Assembly (NCBI RefSeq): GCF_006151805.1
Contig: NZ_VDDA01000009.1
Coordinates: 180,125 to 244,124 of the forward strand
DNA from: Methylobacterium terricola
Lineage (GTDB): Bacteria; Pseudomonadota; Alphaproteobacteria; Rhizobiales; Beijerinckiaceae
Length of the DNA stretch: 64,000 nucleotides
Direction of reading: 5' to 3'
How positions within the stretch are numbered: the first letter of the stretch is position 1; each line of letters begins with the position of its first letter. Shown in pieces: positions 28,687 through 37,958 of this stretch. The position numbers and the translations under genes were made by a program. Under the pieces are notes generated by a model. That model was not told the origin of the DNA. It saw nothing but the letters and a program-made list of their open reading frames with translations, and made no database searches.

Positions 28687-29262
28687 TCAATCCATGTCCC
28701 GGCTCGAATCCCCGTCGAGCCCGCCCTCGAGGTCGTCCTCGGCCTCGGCGTCGGAGTCGTGGGCCTCCAGGCCGGCGGCCTCGGCGAGGTTGCGGGCGGC
28801 GCGGCGCAGGAGCTTGCGCAAGCGCCGGCGCTCCTTGTTGTCGAAGCCCTCCAGCATCTCGGCCTCGACCTCGTCCCAGATGCCCTCGATCGCCGCGGCC
28901 TTGGCCAGGCCCGCCTCGGTCAGGCGCACCCGGACGATGCGGCCGTCCCCGGCCTCGGTCCGGCGCTCGACCACCCCCATGGCGGCGAGCCGCGTGATGG
29001 TCTTCGAGGCGGTGGGGGGGCGCACCCGCAGGGTGGCGGCGAGATCGCCCATCGTCATCGTGCCGGCGGTGGCCAGCGCCTGCACCACCTGCTCCTGGCC
29101 GGCGAAGAGGTCGAGATCCGCCAGACGGTCGCCGATGCGGCCGCGATGCAGGCGCGCCGCCTGCATCAGGGCCCAGCCGACGCTCTTGGCGCCGGGAGGC
29201 CGGTGGCGCTTGGCCGCCCGGCGCGGCACGTCCACGGCCAAAGCCTGCTCGCCCGCTGCCAT
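28687..29262 (-). CDS. MarR-family transcriptional regulator
   Basis: A 191-residue winged-helix regulator. The recognition region is TMGDLAATLRVRPPTASKTITRL and the wing is VERRTEAGDGRIVRVRLTEAG. The ATG at 29262 (MAAGEQALAV) fits the family, although the open frame runs on to 29625. The C-terminal 25 residues are unusually acidic (DSDAEAEDDLEGG, then DGDSSRDMD). It is divergent from the creatininase gene, with 226 bases between starts, and may regulate it. Confidence 0.87.
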   Translation of the reverse strand: MAAGEQALAVDVPRRAAKRHRPPGAKSVGWALMQAARLHRGRIGDRLADLDLFAGQEQVVQALATAGTMTMGDLAATLRVRPPTASKTITRLAAMGVVERRTEAGDGRIVRVRLTEAGLAKAAAIEGIWDEVEAEMLEGFDNKERRRLRKLLRRAARNLAEAAGLEAHDSDAEAEDDLEGGLDGDSSRDMD

Positions 29263-29488
29263 GGCCCGACGCCCCTGTTCTCGAGACAATCCTGCCGCGC
29301 AGGCCCTGTGAGCGCAAGCGCGGGAGGGGGAACCGCCCTCGGTGCCCAGGCGCACATGCCAGTTCCTCCATGACGCCTGGATGACGGAGGGCGCCCGGAG
29401 GACGGATGCCCGGAGGATGCTCGCCGGTTTCGGTCCCTGCCCCCGCGGCCTATGCTGGGGCGATACGAACGAGAGCGGAGCGACGCGG

Positions 29489-30328
29489 ATGCCGGCCCGG
29501 CCCTGGGGCGACCTGACCACCGAGGAATGCCGCACAGGCGGCGTGAGCGCCGCCGTGGCGGTGCTGCCGGTCGCGGCCGTCGAGCAGCACGGGCCGCACC
29601 TGCCGCTCTCCACCGACGTCGTCATCGCCGAGGGCTACCTCGCGCGGGTCGTCGACCTCGTCCCCGGCGACCTCGACGTGCGGGTGCTGCCGGTGCAAGC
29701 CGTCGGCCTGTCGCCCGAGCACACCGATTTCCCCGGCACCCTGACGCTCACGCCCGAGACGGCGCTGAAGGCCTGGGGCGAGATCGGCGACGGGGTGGCG
29801 CGGGCCGGGTGCGGCCGGCTGGTGATCGTGTCGTCGCATGGCGGCAACAGCGCGCTCATGGATCTGGTGGCGTTGGGGCTGCGCGGCCGGCACGGGATGG
29901 TGGCGGTCACCACCGCCTGGAACCGCTTCGGCACCCCGCCGGGGCTGTTTCCCGAGGACGAGCTGCGCCACGGCATCCATGGCGGCGGGATCGAGACCGC
30001 CCTGATGCTGGCGCTCCGACCCGACCTGGTGCGGCGCGACGCGATCCGGGATTTCGTGCCGGCGACCCGCGCCATCGCCCGCGAGTTCACCCATCTGCGG
30101 GCCGGGCGCCCGGCCGCCTTCGCCTGGCACGCCCAGGACCTCAATCCGGCGGGCGCGATCGGCGACGCGCGCCTCGGGACGGCCGCGGCCGGCCGCGCCC
30201 TCCTCGACCACGGCGCCCGCGCCTTCGTCGAACTGCTCGGCGAGGTCGCCCGCTTCCGCTTGACGGGAGACGCGACAGGCGTTCCGGCCGGGGGTTGGCC
30301 CGGGCCGGTCTCGCGCCGGGCGGAGTGA
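29489..30328 (+). CDS. Creatininase-family amidohydrolase
   Basis: The 279-residue protein has the conserved metal-binding positions of the creatininase family: VEQHGPHLPLSTDVVIAEG (Glu, His and Asp ligands), VSSHGGNSALMD, and HGGGIETALML with a late Glu. The family includes creatinine amidohydrolase, peptide-modifying MftE-type proteins and the riboflavin-pathway enzyme ArfB, so the substrate is uncertain. The ATG at 29489 has a GGAG eight bases upstream. The next gene, 75 bases on, encodes a COG0523 metal chaperone, which may supply its metal. Confidence 0.85.
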   Translation: MPARPWGDLTTEECRTGGVSAAVAVLPVAAVEQHGPHLPLSTDVVIAEGYLARVVDLVPGDLDVRVLPVQAVGLSPEHTDFPGTLTLTPETALKAWGEIGDGVARAGCGRLVIVSSHGGNSALMDLVALGLRGRHGMVAVTTAWNRFGTPPGLFPEDELRHGIHGGGIETALMLALRPDLVRRDAIRDFVPATRAIAREFTHLRAGRPAAFAWHAQDLNPAGAIGDARLGTAAAGRALLDHGARAFVELLGEVARFRLTGDATGVPAGGWPGPVSRRAE

Positions 30329-30403
30329 CACACTATATCACCCTCCGCGGCGCCGCCCCGGCGGCGCCCCCGTGCCCGGTTTCGCTGCAAGAAGACGCCT
30401 CCC

Positions 30404-31366
30404 ATGTCCGACAAGATCCCCGTCACGGTGCTCACCGGCTATCTCGGCGCCGGCAAGACCACGCTCCTCAACCGCATCCTCACCGAGCCGCACGGCAAGC
30501 GCTACGCCGTGATCGTCAACGAGTTCGGCGAGATCGGCATCGACAACGACCTCGTCGTCGGCGCCGACGAGGAAGTGTTCGAAATGAACAACGGCTGCAT
30601 CTGCTGCACCGTGCGCGGCGACCTGATCCGCATCATGGACGGGCTGATGAAGCGCAAGGGCAAGTTCGACGCGATCATCGTCGAGACCACCGGCCTCGCC
30701 GACCCGGCGCCGGTCGCCCAGACCTTCTTCGTCGACCAGGATGTCGGCGAGGCCGCCCGCCTCGACGCCGTGGTGACGGTGGCCGACGCCAAGTGGCTGT
30801 CCGAGCGCCTGAAGGACGCCCCGGAGGCCAAGAACCAGGTCGCCTTCGCGGACGTGATCCTCTTGAACAAGGCCGACCTCGTCGACGAGGCCGGGCTCGA
30901 CGCCGTCGAGCGCCAGATCCGCGCCATCAACCCGTCCGCCGAGATCCACCGCACCCAGCATTGCGCGGTGCCGATCGACACGGTGCTCGACCGCAAGGCC
31001 TTCGACCTGTCCCGCATCATCGAGGTCGAGCCCGAGTTCCTGGAGGAGGGGCACCACCACCACCATTCCGACGAGATCCAGTCGGTCTCGGCCCGGCTCC
31101 CCGGCGCGGTCGATCCCAACAAGTTCATGCCGTGGATCTCCGACCTGACCCAGGTCCAGGGCCCGGACATCCTGCGCTGCAAGGGCATCGTCAGCTTCCC
31201 GGACGAGCCGCGTCGCTTCGTCTTCCAGGGCGTCCACATGATCCTCGACGGCGACCTGCAGGACGAGTGGAAGCCGGGCGACCCGCGCGAATCCCGCGTC
31301 GTCTTCATCGGCCGCCACCTCGACCCGGAGGCGATCCGCAAGGGCTTCGAGGCCTGCCGGGCCTGA
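30404..31366 (+). CDS. COG0523 (CobW/ZNG-type) GTP-dependent metallochaperone
   Basis: The 320-residue G3E GTPase has Walker A GYLGAGKTTLLN, the metal-binding GCICC motif (NNGCICCTVRGDL), the ETTGLADPAPV switch and the guanine-specificity NKAD. A run of five histidines (EEGHHHHHSDE) about two thirds along is a typical extra zinc or cobalt site. The C-terminal CobW_C domain spans about 240-320. These proteins insert metals into client enzymes in the cytosol, often under zinc limitation. The adjacent metal-dependent creatininase is a candidate client. Confidence 0.92.
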   Translation: MSDKIPVTVLTGYLGAGKTTLLNRILTEPHGKRYAVIVNEFGEIGIDNDLVVGADEEVFEMNNGCICCTVRGDLIRIMDGLMKRKGKFDAIIVETTGLADPAPVAQTFFVDQDVGEAARLDAVVTVADAKWLSERLKDAPEAKNQVAFADVILLNKADLVDEAGLDAVERQIRAINPSAEIHRTQHCAVPIDTVLDRKAFDLSRIIEVEPEFLEEGHHHHHSDEIQSVSARLPGAVDPNKFMPWISDLTQVQGPDILRCKGIVSFPDEPRRFVFQGVHMILDGDLQDEWKPGDPRESRVVFIGRHLDPEAIRKGFEACRA

Positions 31367-31407
31367 GGATCCGTCGGTCTCCTCGATGAAGCCGGTCGTC
31401 CTCCGCA

Positions 31408-31440
31408 CCTCCCCGGGCCGCGAAAGCGGGTCCCGGGAGG
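31408..31440. terminator. GC-rich hairpin between convergent genes
   Basis: An imperfect hairpin of about 13 pairs closes a GAAA loop, between the COG0523 gene and the convergent HhH gene. No T-run is present. It probably serves both genes. Confidence 0.45.
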
Positions 31441-31497
31441 CGCGGAAAGAGTGCGGCAACCGCCGCGGGGCGCGCGGGAACCGTCCCCGGCGAAGCG

Positions 31498-32076
31498 CTA
31501 CCGCGCCGTCACCTGGCTCTTGATCTTCTCGTAGGTCGCCCGGCTCAGCACCCGCTTCGACAGCAGCTCTCCCGGCGAGGCGTAGGGGCGCTTGGCGATG
31601 ATCGCCTTGCCGATCATGCCGCCGCCGAGCCCGTTCAGCTCCGCCAGGCTGGCGGTGTTGAGGTTGACCGTGCCGGCCGCGGGTGCGTCGGCGGTGGTGT
31701 CGACCTGGGGCAGCGGCGCCGAGGGCGCGGCCGGGGTGAAGACCGGGGGAGGGGAGGGCGCCGGGGCCGGAACCGGGGCGGCGCTCGGGGGCGGCACGGG
31801 GGCCGGAGCCGGCGCTGCCTCCGCGACCGGCGGCTGGCGTGGCGCCGGTGGGTCGGCCGGGCGCGAGCCCGGATAGACCGAACGCACCGGATCCCCGCTC
31901 TCGCCCGCCGGCGCGATGCTCCGCGCGGGCTCGGCCCGCTTGGCGGCATCGACCTTGGGCGGCTCCGACACGTGCGTGCCGGTGGTGCGCGGCATCAGCA
32001 CCTGCCATAGGCCGGCGAGGCCGGCCGCCAGCACGACGATGACGAGGGCGCGGGTGATGGCCGAACCGGTCAGCAT
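31498..32076 (-). CDS. Membrane-anchored helix-hairpin-helix (ComEA-like) protein
   Basis: The 192-residue protein starts with one membrane helix (AITRALVIVVLAAGLAGLWQVL). A Pro/Ala-rich linker of about 90 residues follows, then a C-terminal HhH domain (GTVNLNTASLAELNGLGGGM through YASPGELLSKRVLSRATYEKI). That domain binds DNA without sequence specificity in ComEA proteins. The linker would hold the domain away from the membrane in the periplasm, as in DNA-uptake receptors. No other competence gene is nearby, so a DNA-uptake role is only an inference. Confidence 0.8.
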   Translation of the reverse strand: MLTGSAITRALVIVVLAAGLAGLWQVLMPRTTGTHVSEPPKVDAAKRAEPARSIAPAGESGDPVRSVYPGSRPADPPAPRQPPVAEAAPAPAPVPPPSAAPVPAPAPSPPPVFTPAAPSAPLPQVDTTADAPAAGTVNLNTASLAELNGLGGGMIGKAIIAKRPYASPGELLSKRVLSRATYEKIKSQVTAR

Positions 32077-32287
32077 CGCGGGTGTGTATCCTTGAAGGCG
32101 CGGGATCGTGGGCCGCCTTGCGGCGCGGTCCTCATTCTACATCGGGTGATGGCCGGCGCGAGGCGCGAAGGCCGGCGCAGGACGGGCATTCTGCCAGATG
32201 TCCACGGTTTCGCGCGGCGATGCACGGTCCAACGGACCGGTTTTCCCCAGAGTTACGACGGCCTTCGACGGGCGAAGACCTCGCCCG

Positions 32288-33178
32288 TCAGGCAAGGGCG
32301 GCCAGGCGCCGGATCGACCGGATCGCGCCGTCGCCGGTGCCCGGCCCGGTCCGGCCGGCGCGGATGCGGCGCTCCGCCTCCGCCAGGGGCTCGATCGCCA
32401 CCGCCATGTGGTGACCGTTGGCGTGAATCAGCTGCGTCGCGTCGAGCATCATCCCGACATGGCCGCGCCAGAACACCAGGTCGCCCCGGCGCAGGCCCGC
32501 GAGATCCGGGGTCACCGGCACCGGCGCGCCGAGGGCCGCCTCCTGCTGGTCGCTGTCGCGGGGGGCCGGGATGCCCGCAGCCGTGAGCGCCGTCTGCACC
32601 AGGCCGGAGCAATCGAGCCCGAGGCTGCTACGGCCGCCCCAGAGATAGGGCGTGCCGAGGAAGCGCAGGGCGGTCGCGGCGACATCCGGCGCGACGGACT
32701 CCAGGGGCGCGAGATGCCCGGCGAAGGCGAAGCGCCCGTCGGCGAGCCGCGCATAGGCGCCCTCGTGTCCCGCCACCGCCACCTGCGCGCCGAGGCTGAG
32801 GGCGTCGAGCACCGGCCGCTTCAGGTCGGCGGCCGGGTACAGGAAGGTGCGCAGGGCCGCGACCCGGTGGGTCGGGGCGGGATCGACGGGGGCCAGCGCC
32901 TCGGCCGGGAGATAGCCGACATAGGAATCGGCCGCGAGCTGCGCGAAGGCCCAGCCGTCGCGCAGGTCATAGACCGTCGCGGCCTCGCCGAAGAGCGCCT
33001 CGCTGTCGAGGGCGGCACCGGCATCGGGCGCACGCCGCAGGGGAGCGACGGCCGAACCGATCCGGTGCGGCCGGCCGGGAACGTAGCGTGCCGCCTCGAC
33101 CCGCCCGCGCAGGCGCTCGTCGGCAAGGTCGGGCCGGGCCGGGGTGAGGCGCGGGTCGAGGCGGGGGAGATCGGTCAT
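32288..33178 (-). CDS. NlpC/P60-family peptidoglycan hydrolase with SH3-like domain
   Basis: A 296-residue protein with an N-terminal bacterial SH3-like region (about 55-160) and a C-terminal NlpC/P60 papain-like domain. The catalytic Cys190 lies in GLDCSGLVQTAL, His240 in FWRGHVGMML and the third polar residue at His252 in LIHANGHH. The likely activity is cleavage of gamma-D-glutamyl-diaminopimelate bonds in cell-wall peptides. The ATG at 33178 (MTDLPRLDPRL) is preferred to the long frame from 33319. No signal peptide is visible, so it may act on recycled muropeptides in the cytosol. Confidence 0.87.
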   Translation of the reverse strand: MTDLPRLDPRLTPARPDLADERLRGRVEAARYVPGRPHRIGSAVAPLRRAPDAGAALDSEALFGEAATVYDLRDGWAFAQLAADSYVGYLPAEALAPVDPAPTHRVAALRTFLYPAADLKRPVLDALSLGAQVAVAGHEGAYARLADGRFAFAGHLAPLESVAPDVAATALRFLGTPYLWGGRSSLGLDCSGLVQTALTAAGIPAPRDSDQQEAALGAPVPVTPDLAGLRRGDLVFWRGHVGMMLDATQLIHANGHHMAVAIEPLAEAERRIRAGRTGPGTGDGAIRSIRRLAALA

Positions 33179-33451
33179 GGGCGACGGGCGGATGAGGGGC
33201 GCCGATCCTCTCAGGCGGGCCGCGTTCCGGCAAGCCGCCTCGCCGGGCCGCCCCGTCCCGTGCGGGGACAGGTCCCGGTGCGGGATGCTGCGACTTTTTG
33301 CCCGGGCGCGCGAGAACAACGCACACGAACCGAATTCCGCTGCCGCCGCCGCGGCCTACCCGGAAACACGGCGCAACCATTCCAGTCGCGCCGGGTTGGA
33401 CATGCGCGTGTTGCACTGCAACAATCGCCGTGCCTGCGCTATGGTCAGCCC

Positions 33452-33811
33452 ATGATGATGAGCCGTACCGTGAAGAAGCCGACCGACAAGCCCCGCAACC
33501 TGCCGCCGATCCGGGTGCGCAAGGAGCCCCCCACCATCTCCGAGGCGGTGGCGGCGGCCCAGGACCTCGCCGACGATGTCGAGCAGCAGGTCGAAATCGC
33601 CGCCGGCCTGATCGGTTTGCCGCCCGACGAGGTGCGCCCGCACGTGCTGCAGGCGGCCAAGACCCTGGCGTCCAAGCCGAAGGCCGCGCCCGAGCGGATC
33701 ATCAGCACCGGCAGCGGCCTGCGCGGCCCGCGGACGGTGATCGTCGAGCGCAGGGCCGGCCGGCCCCTCGTCGAGCGCCGCACCCGCCCGCCGCTCGACG
33801 GGCGCCGCTGA
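33452..33811 (+). CDS. Hypothetical basic protein
   Basis: A 119-residue protein with a Lys/Arg-rich start, a central acidic helix (SEAVAAAQDLADDVEQQVEIAAG) followed by GLPPDEVRPHVLQAAKTLASK, and a basic Arg-rich C-terminus. Three consecutive ATG codons at 33452-33460 make the exact start uncertain, and no strong ribosome site precedes them. The charge pattern suggests a nucleic-acid or protein-binding role, but no family was recognised. Confidence 0.6.
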   Translation: MMMSRTVKKPTDKPRNLPPIRVRKEPPTISEAVAAAQDLADDVEQQVEIAAGLIGLPPDEVRPHVLQAAKTLASKPKAAPERIISTGSGLRGPRTVIVERRAGRPLVERRTRPPLDGRR

Positions 33812-33990
33812 GGCGCCCGCAATCCTGTTACCCATCTTATGCTGTTGCGCCTAGGACCGCATCCGAGAGATTATTGTTCGCCATCGAACGCTTCGGTGCG
33901 GTTTCGGTGTCCCGCCGGCCCGTGTTAGGCTGACGGCATGAAGTTCCTGCGGCGAGGGCGACGTCCGGTTGCCGTCGGTATGGTGTGCAC

Positions 33991-34452
33991 ATGAATTCTC
34001 TCGAGCCTGTCCAGACAGGCGTGGAAGCGTTGCGGCTCGACAATCAGCTCTGCTACGCGCTCTATGCCGCGTCTCATCGCATGACGAAGTGCTACCGGCC
34101 GCTGCTCGAGCGGCTGGGACTGACCTATCCCCAGTACCTCGTGCTGATCGTGCTCTGGGAGAGCGACGGGCTCACGGTCTCGGATATCGGTCGCCGCCTG
34201 CGCCTCGATTCCGGCACGCTGACCCCGGTGCTCAAGCGCCTGGAGGCGGCCGGCTTCGTGCGCCGCACCCGGCGCCAGGCCGACGAGCGCGAGGTCGAGA
34301 TCAGCCTGACCGAGGCGGGCCACGCCCTCCAGGCCGAGGCCGTCGAGGTCCGCCGCTCGGTGGTCCAGACGCTGCAGATGTCCGAGGCCGAGATCGCCGA
34401 CCTGCGCGCCCGCCTCGACACGCTGATCGCCACCCTGGGCAGCGAGGGCTGA
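33991..34452 (+). CDS. ohrR: MarR/OhrR-family regulator, probable organic peroxide sensor
   Basis: A 153-residue MarR-fold protein whose N-terminal helix LRLDNQLCYALYAASHRMTK carries the reactive-cysteine position of OhrR (Cys21); a second cysteine follows at Cys34. The wHTH is TVSDIGRRLRLDSGTLTPVLKRLE with the RRQADEREVEISLTEAG wing. OhrR proteins repress ohr until the cysteine is oxidised by organic hydroperoxides. No ohr gene lies beside it, so its targets are elsewhere. The ATG at 33991 is chosen; a GTG sits two codons upstream. Confidence 0.8.
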   Translation: MNSLEPVQTGVEALRLDNQLCYALYAASHRMTKCYRPLLERLGLTYPQYLVLIVLWESDGLTVSDIGRRLRLDSGTLTPVLKRLEAAGFVRRTRRQADEREVEISLTEAGHALQAEAVEVRRSVVQTLQMSEAEIADLRARLDTLIATLGSEG

Positions 34453-34704
34453 CCCCAGCACGGCGATTGGTTAGCCGGTTAATAATTCCTGCTTGAGCGC
34501 CACGGCCCATCCCGCTTAAAGGGACGGGCGAGATATGCCGTCCGCCGCAAGGGAGGCCGGACCGCGGATCCGCATGCCGACGGCCGTAACGGCCTCCCGC
34601 TCAAGACCGGACCAGCGAGTGCGCCCCGTCGTGACACCCGTGACCTGCCCCCGCGTTCGAGCCGGCCGTCCCGGACACAGCGCCTGCGCGGGCCGGGCCG
34701 GCTC

Positions 34705-35316
34705 ATGAAAAGCCTGCGGGCCCTCGCGGGTCTCCTCACCGGATGGTCGGAGCGCAACGGCGAGCCCCGCCGCCAGGTCGCCGTGCTGCCGGTCCGCGCG
34801 GGCCCGGACGGTGCCCTGCAGGTCATGCTCATCACCTCCCGCGAGACCCGGCGCTGGGTGGTGCCGAAGGGCTGGCCGATGAAGGGCCTGAAGAACTACG
34901 AGGCTGCCGCCCGCGAGGCCTACGAGGAGGCGGGCCTGATCGGTCGGGTCGGCCGGCGGGCGCTCGGAAGCTACTTCTACCACAAGCGCCTGAAGAGCCG
35001 CGACACGGTCCTGTGCCAGGTCCAGGTCTTTCGCCTCGACGTGCGCAAGCAGCTCAAGACGTGGCCCGAGCAGAACGAGCGCGAGGGGCGCTGGTTCAGC
35101 GTGCCGGAGGCCGCCGAGGCGGTGACCGAGGCCGGGCTCGCCGCCCTGATCCGCGCCGCCGGCGCCGAGGGCGCGAAGGCCCGCAAGGCGAAGGCCAAGG
35201 TTGCCGTCAAGATCCCGCCCAAGGCGCCATCCGACCAGCCGTCGTCCAACAAGCCCGCCTCCGGCAAGCTCCCGTCCGGCAAGCCCCCCTCCAAGACCCC
35301 CTCCAAGGCCCCCTGA
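34705..35316 (+). CDS. NUDIX hydrolase with Lys/Pro/Ser-rich tail
   Basis: The first 150 residues form a Nudix domain resembling diphosphoinositol/diadenosine polyphosphate hydrolases. The Nudix box is about GLKNYEAAAREAYEEAGLIG, preceded by RRWVVPKGWPMK. The remaining 50 residues are low complexity, rich in Lys, Pro and Ser, with near-repeats such as KLPSGKPPSKTPSK. The tail is probably disordered and cationic, possibly binding nucleic acid or polyphosphate; this is an inference. The substrate is unknown. Confidence 0.85.
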   Translation: MKSLRALAGLLTGWSERNGEPRRQVAVLPVRAGPDGALQVMLITSRETRRWVVPKGWPMKGLKNYEAAAREAYEEAGLIGRVGRRALGSYFYHKRLKSRDTVLCQVQVFRLDVRKQLKTWPEQNEREGRWFSVPEAAEAVTEAGLAALIRAAGAEGAKARKAKAKVAVKIPPKAPSDQPSSNKPASGKLPSGKPPSKTPSKAP

Positions 35317-35411
35317 CGCCGTCGCTAACCGACCGTCACATAGGCCCAGTACAGGATGGGGGTCGGCGGGCCTCGGGACGGTCCGCATCCCGGGCGGCGA
35401 GCGGCGACACG

Positions 35412-36128
35412 ATGGCGATCATCCAGGCCTTCCAGGCCGGCGAATTCCTGAACTCGGTCTTGAGCCTGCTCTGCGCATTCGTGCTCGGCACCCTGATCGG
35501 CGCCGAGCGCCAGTACCGGCAGCGCACCGCGGGCCTGCGCACCAACGTGCTGGTGGCTGTGGGCGCGGCGGCCTTCGTCGATCTCGGCATGCGCATCGGC
35601 CATGGCGACGGCGCGATCCGCATCGTCGCCTACGTGGTGTCGGGCGTCGGCTTCCTCGGCGCCGGCGTCATCATGAAGGAGGGCATGAACGTCCGCGGCC
35701 TCAACACCGCCGCGACCCTGTGGTGCTCGGCCGCCGTCGGCGCCCTCTCGGGGGTCGATCTCGCGGCGGAGGCCGCCCTCGTGACCGTCGCGGTGCTCGC
35801 CGGCAACACCCTGCTGCGCCCCCTCGTCAACGCCATCAACCGCATCCCGATCGACGAGCGCGACACCGAGGCGACCTACGAGGTCCGCGCCGTCACCGAG
35901 ACCGGCCGCCTCTCCGAGGTCCGCGATCTCCTGGTCGAGCGCCTGGAGGCGGCCCACTACCCGGTCGGCGAGGTCGACATCGAGGAGCGCGGCGAGGACG
36001 ATGTCGAGGTGGTCGCCACCCTGGTCAGCACGGCCATCGAACCGGACGAGATCAACGCAGTGATCGCACGCCTGGGCGCCGCGGAAGGCATTCGGCGGGC
36101 GACCTGGACGGTGCGGACGACGGATTGA
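35412..36128 (+). CDS. MgtC/SapB-family membrane protein
   Basis: The 238-residue protein has an N-terminal membrane domain of about five helices with family signatures GTLIGAERQYRQRTAGLRTN and VSGVGFLGAGVIMKEG. A C-terminal cytosolic ACT-like domain follows (about 150-238). MgtC proteins are tied to low-magnesium adaptation and control of the F-type ATP synthase or cation transport; the precise role here is not fixed by sequence. The ATG at 35412 begins MAIIQAFQAGEF. Confidence 0.9.
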   Translation: MAIIQAFQAGEFLNSVLSLLCAFVLGTLIGAERQYRQRTAGLRTNVLVAVGAAAFVDLGMRIGHGDGAIRIVAYVVSGVGFLGAGVIMKEGMNVRGLNTAATLWCSAAVGALSGVDLAAEAALVTVAVLAGNTLLRPLVNAINRIPIDERDTEATYEVRAVTETGRLSEVRDLLVERLEAAHYPVGEVDIEERGEDDVEVVATLVSTAIEPDEINAVIARLGAAEGIRRATWTVRTTD

Positions 36129-36482
36129 GGTCGGAGCGCGGCTCTGCCGCAGCAGATCCGTCGGCCGAAAGTTCCCCTGATGAAGCAGAGCGGCCGGGCC
36201 CGCGCGTGGAATCGTCCGGCATGTACACTTCGCGGTGCGTGGCTCTTGGGTCGGATCGTCTCGATATAGAGGGGAAGCTGAGACAGTCCCGGTGCTGTCG
36301 AACGCCAGATGTTACCCCTGAGTGCCACCTGTGACAGTTTGAACTGGCGGGCGGGTTAGCCGGTAGTTCGCCATAGCCTTCCGATGAACGGTAGGCTAAA
36401 GGTGTCGCCGGATTCAAGTCACCCCTTACCTGTCGGTAAAAAGCAACCTTTGGTTGCAACGCCGCTAATGTAGCGAAATGCA
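36129..36482. other. Intergenic stretch of about 350 bases, GC shift
   Basis: No credible gene was found. Base composition falls towards the next gene. The short inverted repeat GCAACC-TTT-GGTTGC lies at 36443-36457, about 25 bases before the following start codon, and may be a regulatory site or part of the untranslated leader. No terminator with a T-run was seen after mgtC. Confidence 0.5.
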
Positions 36483-37937
36483 ATGAAGAGCGACCGTGAC
36501 GCCCCCACCCGCTTCTGCGTGATGGTGGAAGACAAGATCTTCGACACAGTCAAGGATGTCATACCGGGGGCCATCCAGGCCGAGCCGTTTCGTCTCGAGA
36601 ACCAGGGAAAAGTCAATCTTCCGTTCGGATTGCAGAAATTTTCGAGTGGGTCGGACGGCCAGAGAAGCAACAGCTTCACGATCGGTTTCATCGTCACGTC
36701 GAACCTCGACGAGGATCTAAAGGACCGGATCGAGGCCGTGCTGCCCGAGATTGCCAGGCCCGGATCGATCCTGTCGGTGAGCAAGGCCGAGATCGTGCGG
36801 TCGACCATCGAAAGCTGGTGCTGGGAGCGTATCGGGTCGCTCTTCACCAACGTCATGAAGAGCTACGCGCGGTCGAACCTGGCGCAGGCCGCGTTGCGGT
36901 CGAACAATCACCGTCTCGAGCGGGTCATTCAGGCACTCGAGGACCCGATCCGCGCAATCGGGCAGATGCCGGACCGGCTGGTCTACCGCGTCGAGCCGGC
37001 AGCCTACCCCGTCCGCGGCCCGTCGCACGGCGGCGACGAGGGGATCAGGATCTCCCAGAACCTAACCGCCGGCATTCCCAGCATCAAGTCGATCGAACTG
37101 TTCATGAGCCGCGACGCGGCCGACGACGACGGCATCGTCAACGTGAAGGTGACACGGCTGTATTGTGGAAACGTCATCTGTGATGCCCGGATCCCGCTGT
37201 CTTCGATCCATCGAGGATGGAACAACGTCCAGTGCTCGGAAATCTACGGTGGCAACCGGGAACCCGTCCATGTCGAGGTGACCATTAGTGGAGCGGATGC
37301 GCGGTCCGTCTTCCCGGCTCTGGGGCGGCCCAATCCCATCCGCGAGGAATGCGCGAGCATCGGCGGTGATGACGCGAACGATCGCCCCCTGGCGATCCAG
37401 GTCTGGTCCGGCCTGCCGGCCTTCCTGCCGCTGGCCGGAGCACGCCCGACGGCGGACAAGCCCGACATGGCGCCGAAGAGCGTCTCCGCGGCGATCATGT
37501 CGCGGGCCGAGTTGTTCCATCAGGCGAGCGGCATCGCGGATTTCAACACGGTCGGCTACGAGGAGGACACCAAGTCCCTGCTGGTTCATCCCTTGGGAAC
37601 TGAGCCGACGATCAGCCGCCTGCGATCCGTCAATGTCTCTGGCTATCGCAAGGTCCTCGCAGTGGTCGAACTTCGGAACAAGGACGCCCAGACGACCGAG
37701 TTCGCCGTGTGCGCTGCCTCGAAGATCTCCGCGCCGACCCTGCTCGACGTGGAGAAGTTCGAGTTCATCAATTCACTCGACTGGCACGTCTTCAAGGCCG
37801 GAGAGTGGGGCGAGTTCGAGGTTGACATTTCACATTTGAATGAAGATGAGGTCGATATCTATTTGATGACGCGAAATCGGACGGACAACTATAATTTGTC
37901 TTGGGCTTACTTTCGCAGCCTCACGCTGCTGCCTTGA
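36483..37937 (+). CDS. Unrecognised protein beside a glycosyltransferase gene
   Basis: A 484-residue protein with no signal peptide, membrane helices or motif that I recognise with confidence. It may correspond to the DUF6212-type proteins of methylobacteria, a name recalled from memory and unverified. The N-terminal 130 residues contain alternating charged segments, and the C-terminal 170 residues look like a beta-sandwich (VNVSGYRKVLAVVELRNKD; EWGEFEVDISHLNEDEVDIYLMTRN). It ends 21 bases before a glycosyltransferase start, so the two are likely co-expressed. A role in surface-glycan synthesis or binding is inferred only from that neighbour. Confidence 0.6.
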   Translation: MKSDRDAPTRFCVMVEDKIFDTVKDVIPGAIQAEPFRLENQGKVNLPFGLQKFSSGSDGQRSNSFTIGFIVTSNLDEDLKDRIEAVLPEIARPGSILSVSKAEIVRSTIESWCWERIGSLFTNVMKSYARSNLAQAALRSNNHRLERVIQALEDPIRAIGQMPDRLVYRVEPAAYPVRGPSHGGDEGIRISQNLTAGIPSIKSIELFMSRDAADDDGIVNVKVTRLYCGNVICDARIPLSSIHRGWNNVQCSEIYGGNREPVHVEVTISGADARSVFPALGRPNPIREECASIGGDDANDRPLAIQVWSGLPAFLPLAGARPTADKPDMAPKSVSAAIMSRAELFHQASGIADFNTVGYEEDTKSLLVHPLGTEPTISRLRSVNVSGYRKVLAVVELRNKDAQTTEFAVCAASKISAPTLLDVEKFEFINSLDWHVFKAGEWGEFEVDISHLNEDEVDIYLMTRNRTDNYNLSWAYFRSLTLLP

Positions 37938-37958
37938 TCTTTGAACGGGAGGGCAGAC

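Noticed and set aside
30325..30341. Zur-like dyad GTGA-N9-TCAC before the COG0523 gene
   Set aside because: Only four bases per arm, overlapping the previous stop codon; too weak to call.
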